From contig JAJEKV010000085.1 of the NCBI GenBank assembly GCA_021234155.1, positions 2,988,706 to 3,052,705 of the forward strand: a DNA stretch of 64,000 nucleotides. The letters are read 5' to 3'. The first letter of the stretch is position 1. Each line of letters opens with the position of its first letter. This stretch comes from Isoetes taiwanensis (taxonomy: Eukaryota > Streptophyta > Lycopodiopsida > Isoetales > Isoetaceae). The notes below the pieces were generated by a model. It was not told the origin of the DNA, did not search any database, and saw only the letters and a list, made by a program, of their open reading frames with translations. Positions 1 through 10,539 of this stretch are shown piece by piece. Both the position numbers and the translations under genes were made by a program.

Positions 1-540
1 AAGGTCCATGTGTGAGAATTCATAAAGCTTGTGGCGTTCCGCAACTTCCCGACTCGGGCCAACGAGGGCGTCCCGAAAGGTGGGCGTCAAGAAAGACACT
101 GACTCGAAAAGAGCCGGATCCCGTGGAGTAGAAGCTTGAAGGGTCGAAAATTTGGGTGCAGGAACCATGGCGAAGAACGTCGGAGAGGAACCGGAAGGAT
201 GAGCTTGAGAAGGCGGGGAGCGGAGAGCGGAAGACGAAAACACAGATAGGCGAAAAGGTTTTAGGGCGCATAAGTGTTGGCGAAGGGGCATGATGAGGAG
301 GAACCGGCAACCGTTGATGATGCCAGGTGGCGACAGATGCAAAGTAGGCGATTGAGAGGCAAAATTTTGGCTAAGTCCCCAAACGGTAAAGGGAGAAGCA
401 AGGAACGGTGGTGATGAGACGTAAGAGAATGATCGGATGTGACAGCTGGCGAAAGGACACTCATTTATGTTCAACGGGCGTGAAAAGGAGGAATGTCATT
501 TAATGCTGGCAACTCGAAGTGAGATATCATTAAAACGAAG
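1..540. other. No recognisable gene; purine-rich flank
   Basis: No reading frame here has a family signature. The plus strand is rich in GA and GGCGA words. It lies beyond the end of the pol gene of the Ty3/Gypsy element to its right, so it may belong to the long non-coding 3' region typical of Athila/Tat elements, whose 3' LTR would then lie left of the window. I found no copy of the 5' LTR sequence (6695-7287) here. Confidence 0.4.
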
Positions 541-615
541 GTGTCAGAAGGTACCATGGCTAGATATGCGGCGGGAGAAAAGATTCCCCATTTAGAAACA
601 GCCTTGCATTGCAAA

Positions 616-677
616 CACGTGGGCGAAATTTCTGATTGGTCCACGTCGACAGGGAGGTCCTTGGTTGGCTATATAAG
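616..677 (+). promoter_or_regulatory. Possible core promoter: G-box plus TATA box
   Basis: CACGTG (a plant G-box) lies at 616-621 and TATATAAG at 670-677, about 30 bp before an ATG at 707. The spacing suits a plant Pol II promoter firing on the plus strand, antisense to the neighbouring retroelement. Only motif matches support it; a chance TATA is possible. Confidence 0.35.
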
Positions 678-706
678 ACGAACAGTGGTGGAAGCTGAGA
701 CACCCG

Positions 707-973
707 ATGGCGCTCAGTATGGCTGCTGCTGGACTGCATGATAAGTGCACTATGCCTTCAAACTGCCTTGAGTGGATTACCTGCAAGATGGATTGCTTGG
801 ATCTCTGGCGGTGCCACAACCGTGGCATTGCCATGGACGGGTGGTGTGCCGGGATGGCTGAGCATCCCGACCCTCTGACCAACGGGATGGAGGTGGTGAT
901 TCACCTGCGCTGGGATCCGGAGCAGAATTACTACGACATCCTGCGTATCACCTCTGCTCCAAACCCGGAGTAG
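707..973 (+). CDS. Hypothetical small protein, antisense to the Ty3/Gypsy element
   Basis: An 88-codon open frame starts 30 bp after a TATATAAG box and ends with TAG. A second in-frame ATG at 719 might be used instead, because the first is very close to the expected transcription start. The protein is Cys- and Trp-rich in its middle and ends in a hydrophilic, well-mixed segment (LRWDPEQNYYDILRI). I recognise no domain, signal peptide or membrane segment. It lies about 140 bp beyond the end of the minus-strand pol gene, in the position where some Tat-lineage Ty3 elements carry an antisense ORF between pol and the 3' LTR. It could equally be a chance ORF in GC-rich DNA or a host gene fragment. 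Confidence 0.25.
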   Translation: MALSMAAAGLHDKCTMPSNCLEWITCKMDCLDLWRCHNRGIAMDGWCAGMAEHPDPLTNGMEVVIHLRWDPEQNYYDILRITSAPNPE

Positions 974-993
974 AGGGTTTTCTCCGTAGGACT

Positions 994-1067
994 TAGTAGA
1001 TAGGGCTCTCAGCCCGTTTTTGTAAATAGGGCTCTGCCCATAGCGGAAATAGATGGGCTCTGCTCAC
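994..1067. repeat. Three degenerate copies of an ATAGGGCTCT motif
   Basis: Three imperfect copies of a 25-30 bp unit centred on (A)TAGGGCTCTG lie at about 994-1016, 1024-1041 and 1050-1067. They sit between the stop of the Gypsy pol gene and the small plus-strand ORF. No function is evident. Confidence 0.5.
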
Positions 1068-1110
1068 ATTTTGTAAAAATTTCACCTCTATAATATAAAT
1101 ATGCCGCTTG

Positions 1111-1734
1111 TTAGTCACTATCTGTTGTGTCTGTGTCTGGAACAGCATTGTGTGGATGATTTTGACTTTCTGTTGTATGAAATTGTTTGAGGCGAAAGCC
1201 ATTAACCAGTGTAGGTAATGGAGTGCCATCGAGTTCAGCCAGCTTGAAAACGCTGGGTTGTACCACTTGAACAATTTGATAAGGACCAAGCCATCTGAAC
1301 TTTAACTTGCCCGGAAAATTTTTATAACGAGAACCATAAAGAAGAACCAAATCTCCTTCTTTGAATGTTTTTGTCTTAAGTCTTTTGTCATGCAGTGATT
1401 TCTGCAACTGTTGTCCATGAAGAACACGAATATAAGCATCACACCTAAGTTCATCCAACTGTTCCAATTGATAAACCCTTTCCTTGAGTGCAGCAGGTGG
1501 ATTATGTGCTGTAGCGAGTTGGAAACGGAGAGTTGGAAGAATATATTCAAAGGGCATGAGAGCTTCTTGACCACAAACTAGTTTGAAAGGAGTGTGACCA
1601 GTAGCTATTTTGAAACTAGTGTTGTAAGCCCAAAGAACAAGAGGGCAACTTGTCCGCTTAACTGTTTTACGTGGCGTCACAAATTTTCTTGAGAATGGTG
1701 ATGAGTGTTTTGTTGGTACTTTCAGCCAAGCCAT
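1111..1734 (-). pseudogene. Ty3/Gypsy integrase C-terminal domain with GPY/F module
   Basis: This continues the integrase after a frameshift near 1700. Conserved post-core features are visible: LWAYNTSFKIATGHTPFKLV, then a basic linker (HDKRLKTKTFKEGDLVLLY), then the GPY/F module (FRWLGPYQIVQVVQPSVFKL), thought to help in DNA binding and multimer formation. The protein ends about 25 residues after LRQF-like text (FRLKQFH), with an Asp/Thr-rich tail and no chromodomain. That supports a non-chromovirus. It lies at the far 3' end of pol. Confidence 0.85.
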
Positions 1735-2995
1735 TTCCTTGAGGATAATAGGGTGTACTCTTCCGATGTTGGATGTGAAGATAATCCGTCAGCTCCTTAA
1801 TAGTATGGTTGACAAAATGCACGCCACGATCACTAACAAGTTCCGTGGGACAACCAAAATGCGTGATGATGTGCGTGTAGAGGACCTTGGCTGTGCTGGC
1901 AGCAGTGTTGTCTGGAAGTGCACAAGCTTCTGCCCATTTGGTAGCATAATCCGTGATGACCAGAATATAGCGGGCACGGGTGTGCCGCGCCGGTGGGTCC
2001 ATGGGTCCCACAAAATCCATTCCCCATTTGCTGAAGGGATGTGGCGTGGCGACCGGCGTCAATGGAAGAGCGTCACGGGCCGTGGGCTTTCCCACACGCT
2101 GACAGACGTCACACGTGCGAGCATAAGCGTGGGCATCTTTGAAGAGCGTGGGCCAGAAGTATCCTGCCAAAAGAATTTTGCGTGCCGTGGCGTCACCACT
2201 AAAATGACCACCACCAAGCCCATCGTGGGCTTGTCGAACGATATCGGGCACCTCATGAGGAAGGACACAACAACGGAGGACCATGTCTTTGCCTCGTTTA
2301 TACAAATGGCCTGCAACCATGGTATAGTCACGGACTTCTCTGAGAAACTGACGGTAGCGGGAGCGAAGCTTGTCTGGAGAGAGCGTCGGATCGGTGGGAG
2401 GAAGAGCACCAGTGAGAAGATATTGCTGAAAGTTGTGAAACCAATGGGGCGTGGCCGTGACCAGGAACAATTGAGCGTCTGGAAAGGCGTCAGAAACACC
2501 CGTGGAGGGATCATCCGTGTGGATGCGTGAAAGATAATCAGGCACCACATGAGATTTGCCTGCCTTATGAACAATTTCGAAGGGAGCAAACTCTTGCAGA
2601 AGAAGGACCCAGCGAGCAATGCGTCCCGTGGGCGTGGCTTTGTTGATCAAATAAAGAAGAGCTTGATGATCAACAAAGAACTTGATCTGGCTTCCCAGCA
2701 AATAATGTCGGAAACGTTGGACACAAAAGACTAAGCCCAAGGCTTCCCCGCCCGCGGGCGTAATAGTTGCGCCGCCAGGATTGAGTTTCCGGCTGGCATA
2801 GCGGATTGGTTTATCCGTGGTGTCATCATAGGCCTGAGAGAGAACAGCACCAATTGCAAAGGCAGAGACGTCAACATGAACATGAAAGGGCTTGTCCCAT
2901 TTAGGAGGAACAAGTACCGGGCCCGAGTAAATAAATGCCTTCAACCTGAAAAGCAGCTTCCGCTTGGGGATTCCAAGCCCAAGTGGATTCATCAC
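1667..2995 (-). pseudogene. Ty3/Gypsy RNase H and integrase core
   Basis: The first ~160 residues are RNase H, which removes the RNA template: catalytic candidates are D42 (HVDVSAFAIG), E84 (GGEALGL), D109 (FVDHQAL) and D153 (VPDYLSR). A linker follows. Integrase begins near residue 250 with the HHCC zinc finger (H257, H264, C295, C298) and continues with the DD35E core: D327 (WGMDFVGPM), D389 (LVSDRGVHF) and E425 (GLAESTNK), with exactly 35 residues between the last two. All catalytic residues are present, so this 442-codon frame is the best-preserved part of the element. It is broken at 1667 and continues in another frame for the integrase C-terminus. Confidence 0.9.
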
Positions 2996-3764
2996 CTGTG
3001 AGTTTATGAATGGGGTCAGCTATAGCTGCGAGTCCAGGAATGAAGGTGGAATAGTAATTTACCTTACCCAGGAAAGAGCGTGTCTCTTTGATATTAGACG
3101 GTGCTTGAGCTTTCAGGACACAACTGATTTTAGCGGGATCCGTGGTGATGCCTTCTTTACTGACCACATGATCCAACAGAATGCCTGAGGTGACGCAGAA
3201 GGTGCACTTCTCAGGATTGAGACTAATGCCAGATTCATCACATTTTTTAAAGACAAGCTCCAATTTGGCCAAATGATCATCCATGGAGCTGTAGGCAGAA
3301 AAATCATCTTGAAAGATCTGAAGAAAAGGTTTATCCTTCATAAAGTCGTGAAATACGGAGAGCATGATGCGCTGAAAAGTTGAAGGAGAGTTTGACAAGC
3401 CAAAAGGGACCACCTTGTAGGCAAAAGTGCCCCACGGGGTGGTGAAGGTAGTTTTGAGTTGATCTTCTTGCTTGATAGAAATTTGATTGTACCCTGAAAA
3501 ACCATCCATGAAAGAGTACATCTCATGACCAGCAACCTCTTCAAGAACCTGGTCAGTGAAGGGAAGCGGAAAGTGATCACGCTCCGTGGCTTGATTGAGT
3601 TTTCTGTAATCCACGCAAACGCGGATCTTACCATTGTGTTTGAGAGCAATGACGATGGGGCTCACCCATTCAGAATGTTTGACCTCATAAATCAGGCCCG
3701 GCCAGCCCAAGAGTTTGTCAATTTCAGCCTTTGACGGTCCACGTAATTTGGGTTGAGTCTGCAC
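2901..3764 (-). pseudogene. Ty3/Gypsy reverse transcriptase
   Basis: This enzyme would copy element RNA into DNA. Residues 40-60 hold the fingers motif RVCVDYRKLNQAT, residues 85-95 the palm A motif FMDGFSGYNQI (catalytic Asp), residues 118-126 VVPFGLSNSP, and residues 151-154 FQDD, the catalytic Asp pair (about 3303-3314). Most Ty3 elements have YxDD; Athila-type plant elements typically have FMDDFSVYG, so FQDDFSAYS fits that branch with a Gln in the variable position. The thumb/connection is recognisable to about residue 270, after which the frame shifts into the RNase H reading frame (overlap 2995-2901). A Met is listed as the start only because the upstream frame is broken. Confidence 0.88.
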
Positions 3765-3772
3765 TGTCGTTG

Positions 3773-4756
3773 CTAGATTGGGCGTGCATCAGGTTTGGTA
3801 GGAATGGTGAGTTCCCCCAATTCTTTTTTGATACCTCGAAGGTCTTTATAGCTCCAAGCAAAGATATGTTTGAATTTCTTGAGCAAATCCACGGCAAGCG
3901 TGCTTTTATAAGTAGGTGGAAGTTTAGCAGCTAAGCGGACTGGTTGATTGTTGCCAATGTCCACGATTTCCACTTCTGGAGTTTGAATATGAGGAACAAC
4001 CTCTGTGTCCTGAACGTGATGAGCAGGAGGCTGGAGCATGACGGGAGGAGCAGCGTTTTGCGTCGTAAAGAAAAGAGGCTGCTGAGCGTCATCAAGCAAG
4101 GGTTGCTTCATGACGGCATGAACATCAACTGTCTCTGAGGAAGGAAGTGGATCAGAAAAATGATCAAGACTGCGATTGCAGGAAGCCAGGTAAGGGTCCA
4201 AGAGAGCCGCCCGCGGCCGGTCCTCGATCGGCGCCATGTCACCCCGAGGGATCAAAGATACCGGGGGTAAGAGGAGAGAGGGAGACCCGCTGGAGGAGCT
4301 TGAACATGATAAATATTTAGGGCTTCTTCAGAGTCAGTGTCTGAGATGGAAGGTTCAGCATTCTCGACAGAGATCAATTGGCCAGTTTCCAGATCCATTG
4401 TGGCATTGAGATGGCCATCGGTGATAACAAGTTGGTCCGCGGGCCCAAGAATGAATACTCTTAGCTGGCGGAGAAAAGGTCGCCCAACCAAGCATTTCAT
4501 AATCACCAGGATCTTCTCCTGCTTTCCAAACACCAAATTCCAAGGGGAATTTGAGATCACCAATGCTGATGTGGAGAAGAGGAGTGATGCCTTGAGCCCG
4601 GGTGGTGGCGTGAACAATTGCCAAGGTTCGACCTTCCGCAGCCTGCATGAGTTTCAGAATACTTTGTCTCATTTTAGGCATGACGTGAGGCATCAGTTTG
4701 TCAAGATCAGGTGCGAAGTGAACTTTTTTATCATCTTCATGAGGGGCGGTTTCCAC
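3773..4756 (-). pseudogene. Ty3/Gypsy protease region and linker to RT
   Basis: This region between the nucleocapsid and RT should hold the aspartic protease that cuts the polyprotein. A segment like VGRPFLRQL (about 4490-4460) matches the GRPFL element found after the flap in Athila-type proteases. I could not find a D[ST]G catalytic triad in any of the three minus frames upstream of it, so the active site has either mutated or lies across a frameshift. The following part (4255-3773) is an acidic, Pro-containing linker that runs into the RT frame. The break between 4756-4355 and 4617-4252 needs one frame change. Confidence 0.6.
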
Positions 4757-4793
4757 AAAGAAAAGCAGGGTTGCGTGTCATGAGGAATGATGG

Positions 4794-6653
4794 TCAAAGG
4801 GCGTGAAGCCCGAAAGTGTGACGCTGAGACAAGACCAACCCAATTGGACCGTTGGGGGGAGGGTTGAGAGCCTGATAAATCTCCTCCTGAGCTTGTTGAT
4901 CCATAGGATTGGAAGTAGACGCTGCTTGCTGAGGTCGCTGTTGTTGAGGCGGTCGAGGAGGCTTTCTCAAAACAGGACGAGGGCCCTGTTTACCGTTGGC
5001 CACCCAGAGTTGATAAGCCGTGAGACGGACAGAAGCTAGTTGATTGGAACCCGGAAGTTGAACTTGAACTTGAGGAAGCTGAGGACACGCCGTGGTGGTG
5101 TGACCCCATTCATGGCAATGATAACATTGAGCTTTTGAAGGATCAAAGGGAGGACGATTGCCTTGTCCCCGTGGCGGCTGAGATTGCTGGGTTTGTTGAT
5201 ACTGCTGCGGTTGTTGATTTTGATATTGCTGAGGCAGATAGGATGACTGTTGTTGAGGGGTGGTCTGGACTTGAAAGACCATTTTATTACGAAAAGGTGT
5301 AGGATGAGATCGCGTGCATTCTTCCGTGGCATGATTGCACATATTGCATCTTTTACAATGAGGAGGTCCATTGGAGGCATTGCATTCATTTGCCAGATGA
5401 CCTTGATATTTACAAATAGTACACCAGATGTGAGCGCGTTGTGGATTTGCTTGCTGAGGTTGAATAGAGTTCTGAGGAACCATGACGGGGGCATGAAAGG
5501 GAGTTCCTGGAGAGCAACACCGCGAGAGGAAACATTGACCGAATGATTGACCAATTCAATGGCCTGCTCCAAAGACTTTGGACGCAGGTATTCTGTCATA
5601 AGGCGAATGGCAGGAGGAAGGCCCTGTAGAAACCAGACGAGGATCTGGCTTTGCGTAGGGTACTCCTGGAGTTTGCTGACGAGAATGTGAAGACGGTCCG
5701 CAAAATCCCTGGCGGACTCCGTGGGCTCTTGTTGAAGGTCATTGAGTTGCTTAAGGAGTAACTGATCATCATCCGTGGTGCCATAATGAGACAGAAAGGC
5801 AGTTTTCATTTCGTGTCAACTCTGTTTCCAGTGACTTTTGTTGGCCATTAACCACTGATGAGGGGCGCCTCTGAGCGTGGTCGAAAAGATATGAAATTTA
5901 AGTTGGGGCTGAGCATGACCATTCAGAATGGCCAAGGCTTCAAATTCCTCCATGTGTGCCGAAGCACTCTGATCCAGAGGTTTGCCTTTGGTGTTGCCAA
6001 AAGTGGGATAAGTTAGCTTCAAATTTTGAGTGGGGGATGAAGGCGGAACATGAGCATAGACAGGTGCATTTGATTGAGGATATGCAGAAGCATATAGAGG
6101 TAGGACTGCCTGAGACTGAGTGCAAGGAGGTGGGCCAGAAAAACCCGGTGGGCCATAAAGAGTAGCATCTGGTGGGGAGGGGCCTTGAGAGCCGTCCTCA
6201 TGAGGCTTGAGATCTGTGGTTTGATAAACAGGAAGAGCGTGCTGAAAAGATGGAGAAGTTGGAATGCCATGAACATAGGAAGGGCCAAAGGTCACATGAT
6301 GGTAGCCCATTCCAGCAGGAGGAGAAGATGGTTGGGACGGCTGAGGGGTGTGACCTGAAGGGATATTTATGTAGGTGCTGTCAGGAGTCTGAAAATAATG
6401 AGGCGTGGGCTTGAACAGGGGTATGTTGCGGAGACTGCGGTTGTGAGCAATGGCGACACACAGGGGGAGACCCTGGTCGAGAATGAGCACGAGGGGTAGG
6501 AGGTGCCGACTGAGCACGGGAGCGGATACGACCTCCCTCAATGTCATAAGCAGTGTCATACATATCCCGAACATCCTCGCGTCGTTGATGGCGCTCCAGT
6601 CGAGCCGCCGTTTGGCAAAGAAGTTCTTCAGGAGTGAAACCTCGAGCAGACAT
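4794..6653 (-). pseudogene. Ty3/Gypsy gag (capsid and nucleocapsid), frameshifted
   Basis: Gag would build the virus-like particle and package element RNA. The frame opens at 6653 (MSARGFTPEE...) with an Arg-rich then Pro/Ser-rich N-terminal part. The capsid-type domain spans roughly 5980-5560, with the retrotransposon-gag pattern ending in a stretch such as FLQGLPPAIR. Three CX2CX4HX4C zinc knuckles follow at about 5420-5080: CTICKYQGHLANEC, CKRCNMCNHATEEC and CYHCHEWGHTTTAC, separated by a Gln-rich stretch. At least three frame changes are needed (near 6450, 5815 and 5450), so it is a pseudogene. Three knuckles is more than the one or two common in plant Ty3 elements. Confidence 0.85.
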
Positions 6654-6676
6654 GATGGAAAGAAAAGAAAGATCAG

Positions 6677-6693
6677 ACCCGGCAGCGGCGACA
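6677..6693 (-). other. Primer-binding site, tRNA-Asp type
   Basis: On the minus strand the 17 bases just inside the 5' LTR read TGTCGCCGCTGCCGGGT. This matches 14 of 17 bases of the complement of the plant tRNA-Asp 3' end (TGGCGCCGTTGCCGGGG). Athila-type elements use this primer. It marks where minus-strand DNA synthesis would begin and fixes the inner edge of the 5' LTR. Confidence 0.75.
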
Positions 6694-6694
6694 G

Positions 6695-7287
6695 TGTTTG
6701 GGGTCTGGGTTCGGGAACTCCTGCAAGACAGCCCTCTGTGAGGACCCTTGGATCTAACAGGAGAATCCTGGAGCTATGTCACGCGGGATTTGCAAGGAAA
6801 ACAAGGGAAATGGAAAAGAAAACAAAAGAGAACAATGAGATGACAATAATAAGCTTCCTTGATGTCAATGAAGATACATGAGCTCTCGCAATCGAGAGAA
6901 AACTGAAATGAGACAAGACTCAAAACTCATCTAAAAACTCATGTGCTAGCTCTACTCATATATATATAGTACAATGGCCTTTGGCCCAATATAGACACTC
7001 TGACTGATTTCGGTGCCGACTCCTGGAAGGAGGCCTGATTTGCAGGAATGCAGGCGGTGCCTCTTAAAAAGCCTGAAATCACGCTGACGCTGACGCGGGC
7101 TGTGACGGGCCGTCACTTGTCTGAGCGCCGCCTCTTGTTGACGCCAGGCGTGGTCTTTGTCTGCGTGGTCTGCTTGGTCTTCTGCTGAGCCTTTGACGAC
7201 GGACCCGCGCCTGATTGTGGATCCTTGACCTTGACCTGGTCCGTCGTATGCATGAATAGTCCTGTACCAGGAGGCACAGGACTAACA
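6695..7287 (-). repeat. 5' LTR of the Ty3/Gypsy element
   Basis: The inner end is set by the primer-binding site: the minus strand reads CCCCAAACA, one base, then the PBS. The outer end is placed at TGTTAGTCC (7287), giving TGTT...AACA termini and about 593 bp. A second candidate outer end is TGTTGG at 7300. A TATA-like run (TATATATATA near 6957-6968) would drive transcription on the minus strand. No second LTR is in the window, so neither the boundary nor the age can be checked by comparing LTRs. Confidence 0.55.
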
Positions 7288-7337
7288 GTCAGTACCAACA
7301 CCAAGATTTGAAGAGGGAAACACTTTCACTAACCAGG

Positions 7338-7429
7338 TAGCATTTCTGATACAATTCTAACTAGCATTTGCACATGGCAGAACTAGCATTTCTGATACAA
7401 TTCTAACATCTAACATTTGCACATGGCAG
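7338..7429. repeat. Short local duplication
   Basis: A 24-bp unit beginning TAGCATTTCTGATACAATTC occurs at 7338-7361 and again at 7384-7407. Each copy is followed by a similar ATTTGCACATGGCAG word. It is a simple recent tandem duplication beside the Gypsy 5' LTR. Confidence 0.75.
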
Positions 7430-7699
7430 GAAGCTGAAGACAGTGACGAGACCATAGATGAAACCTTAGGCAACTAAGGTAGCAGCACTTGTAGCAGCAA
7501 CACAACATTAAATATGAAAGCAAATATTATTTCCATTGTATATTTAAGTCTGATAAATTGATATAACATTGAAATCAGTTCTTCAAATAGAAGGGATCAT
7601 CAGCCCAATTTGGAAAGTTCTGTTGCATTTGTAAATGAAATCTGTGAGTTAAGACAATAACTGAAGGGAATCATCATATTCATATCAAAAAGCCCGAGG

Positions 7700-8480
7700 G
7701 CTGATACAAAAGTTGGCACTAAGGCCCATCAAAAAAATGCCTGACCCGCAGACCACATTGTACATCAAAACACAGGCAGGTGAGGGAAGCTTATCAGCCA
7801 AAAAAGAGGAGGTGAAGCAGATGAGGTCGTCCAGTGGAGCCATTGCAGACAAGGCTGGAAGCAATCAGTGATCAACAGGGCTCTGAAAAAGAACACAGTC
7901 ATCCTCACTAACCACAATCTGGCAGTGAATGGCCTTTCAACCTGGGTTGCAATCTCCGGAGATACCTCAACATGCAGGCTCGATGCTACAGCACGGGTAA
8001 CCTCAGCAGGTGTGACAAGGCAATTACGGATTGTAAAGAAAATCGGAGTTGTTGAAGTCGTGCTCGAACTGGGACTGGGAACATTACTCTGCGGTGGGCG
8101 AGGACGTTTGCCAGGAGATGGGTCCCCTCTCCTGCCGGACCTAGCAGTGTCCCAGGTCGGGCCACATCCGGGAAAGCTTGTGCGACGTGGTAGATCCAGG
8201 TTATGCGCTGCCACACCAAGAAAAACATGTTTAGATTAAACAAGAAACATCCAAAACATGCTGAAGAGGTAGCAGTAGCCGACGCTTACCTGTGCTGGTT
8301 CGATGGAGCTAATGAAGAATACCGAGAATGTCGGAGCGAGAAAACGAACTCAGAATTTAAAGAACGATTGGAATGATGAGTCTGGCGCTGCCTGATCAAT
8401 CCAGATATCCAAAAAGCTTCGCTTTAATGACGACTTCCTCCCACTGCAACCGGGACAGAGTCGGTCCGGGCAATTTAGGG
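7700..8480 (-). other. Possible spliced transcription unit of unknown function
   Basis: On the minus strand a strong donor (CAG|GTAAGC, about 8290) and a pyrimidine-rich acceptor (TTGGTGTGGCAG, about 8213) enclose a candidate intron of about 80 bp, a size usual in plants. The exon after it stays open for about 149 codons (8214-7765) and reads as Ser/Pro/Thr-rich then hydrophobic. The joined upstream exon has a stop in that frame and no ATG, so a protein start is not visible. GC-rich, promoter-like DNA follows to the right (8480-8800). It may be a 5' leader with a short or decayed coding part, a non-coding RNA, or a coincidence of splice motifs. Confidence 0.25.
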
Positions 8481-8830
8481 GCGAATCGATACGAGAATTA
8501 GGAAGGGTTTTAAGGATTGAGGCTGGGAAATCGGCGAAGGTGGGCCGGGTTGGGGACGGTAGCCGTTACCCTAGGGCGCGATAGCTGGCAACCGTGACGG
8601 CGTAGGGGGCCTCGGATATGGCGATAAGGGTGAAATCGTAAGGCACTCATTAATGCACCGCCCCCGTTAGCGGGAGACTGGACCACGTACGTAATGATAA
8701 TTGCCATGTCAGTTGGCACACTCGGCGTCATAGCGGGTCCGTAGGTCTGGCGACGGCAGGCTCCGAATATACGCGAATGAGGCCATCGAATTAACGACGG
8801 GGGAGCCTAGACCCCCCCCCCCTACTGAAG
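8481..8830. other. GC-rich, CpG-containing stretch with a C11 run
   Basis: This is much richer in GC and CpG than its surroundings and ends in a run of 11 C at 8812-8822. It could be the promoter side of the unit to its left. It has no convincing reading frame. Confidence 0.4.
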
Positions 8831-10539
8831 ATGCCATAACTTCTCAACCTTTGCGAATTTAGGAAAAATTCCTTCTACAAACTTGTAGTCCAGGTCATTA
8901 GGTACTCAAAACACCCGGCGGTCGACAAAGCGCGCAATTGTGTCTTGATCTACAAGTGTTTGCCTTTTAAGTGCGCGAAACATGGCGACCATACCCTAGC
9001 CACAATGCCATATAACTTATTCATTGCAGCTTTAATGTGTGCCAAATAAGAGCTCATGATAACTTGCCTCGATGGGACTTATGCTATATCATTTTTTGTC
9101 ATTTGACCGTCAGTTTCATCACTTTTATTGTTCGTATATACTTATGACTGCTATTTATTTATCTATAACGAATTTTTTGTGCAGGTTTTATCAGTATTGG
9201 GATCATCCTGATATGGAAGTTCCTCCTTAAGCAATAACAATTAAACCATGTTGAATAGACAATTGTGCCAAGGTTGTAGAATGCTTCTAACCACTATGTG
9301 CTTGAATGGAAGGTTTGCATTAAATTATATATAGTCTTATATGTTTCTGATGTAGCACAAAGTGCAATTTATCAAGAAAAAATATCGCGTCCAAGAGAAT
9401 CCTCTCTAGCAGTATAGGACACGCTTGGCTTGCATATATATACGACAAAGGAGAGGACAAAGACAGTAAGGATTTTGCAATATTCTAAATCAAATTAATG
9501 GCATGTTTTTTGGTTGAAAGTCAACCTAGATTGAATTGATAGCCAATAGCCAATATAGACGAAATGGTTTTTTCACAAGTAATTTTGTTTGTTGTCGTTA
9601 CGTTGGCATATGTAAGGAAGCTACTTTTTGTGCATATTCCCTTCAACCTGCAGTGCAGAGTTAAAAGAACAGTGTCATACGTTAAGTACCAAATTACATA
9701 CGAATCTAATTTATTAGCCTTTAAAATTACCATTTTTCAGTTCTAACCACTAAGTTTCTGCACAATTATGTAGTACAAATAGAAATTTTGCATCTAATAA
9801 CGGACTATACATGTTCCTATAATTTTGCCATTTTTCGTCGAATAAATTGACAGGTTTGGTTTACCTAACTAGATGGAATTTGATAGGTTTGGTTTACCTA
9901 ACGGGATGGAATGTAGTAGTATCACGAGACTTAGATGAAACGTTATTTAGTTGAATCAAGTTTTTATATAAATTTTGCAAAAAATCAATCTAGTATGCTT
10001 GCATCCATGCCTTCGTGTTAGTTTTATGAGTGCATACAATGTTTCACTAGATACTAGATGCACATTATATTTGTATAGTTGATCTTCTTAGTCGTGTAGG
10101 ATACCTTTGATGAGGCATAAAACCTTATCCATGCCAACAATATCAATGAATGGACATCTTTGCTTAGTGCTTGTATGATGCATGGCCATGTCGAGCTCAA
10201 AAGATGTTGTTTTGATCATATTATTTCTCTTATCCCATGTTGCACAGTTGCATTGTGTTAAGTCAATAGAAAGGAAATAGTCTATGGTCTTCATATTGCA
10301 GTTAAGGCATGGTTAACATAGGAAGGTTATTGAACTGCAGTCCTAGGTCCTGAAAATTAAGAGCATTTTAAGAGTAATCATAGCAGATTTCATCTAAAAA
10401 ATTGGCATGTAGTTACTTTTTTATTCTTCAGGAGGGTCATATCTTTAGGAGGTTATGGACATGCGAGATCAGCTATGTCCTTGGGCACACACTTGACATG
10501 TATATATACATTGATGTATACTTGTACAGTTTGACAACA
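8831..10539. other. AT-rich spacer, no gene seen
   Basis: No open frame with a family signature, no splice-and-coding pattern and no long repeat were found. A short near-duplicate (TAGATGGAATTTGATAGG and GGGATGGAATGTAGTAG, around 9850-9920) is the only local structure noticed. Confidence 0.5.

Larger units (their letters stand above)
1111..7287 (-). mobile_element. Ty3/Gypsy LTR retrotransposon, Athila/Tat-like (OTA clade), degenerate
   Basis: Read on the minus strand the order is 5' LTR (6695-7287), primer-binding site, gag with zinc knuckles, protease region, reverse transcriptase, RNase H, then integrase with a GPY/F module. Integrase after RNase H makes it Ty3/Gypsy. The RT motifs (FMDGFSGYNQI, and FxDDFSxY at the catalytic site), a primer site like tRNA-Asp and the absence of a chromodomain point to the Athila/Tat branch of plant non-chromoviral elements. 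Coding is split into about eight overlapping frames, so several frameshifts have accumulated and the copy cannot encode an intact polyprotein. The 3' LTR is not in the window; the element probably runs past the left edge or was truncated. Confidence 0.9.

Noticed and set aside
1-1110. 3' LTR of the Gypsy element
   Set aside because: No stretch matches the 5' LTR termini or body at 6695-7287, and no polypurine tract was found.
1111-1734. Chromodomain after the Gypsy integrase
   Set aside because: The protein ends soon after the GPY/F module in an Asp/Thr-rich tail; no chromodomain aromatic residues are visible.
1739-2530. 263-codon plus-strand frame opposite the integrase
   Set aside because: It is the antisense shadow of the well-conserved RNase H/integrase frame.
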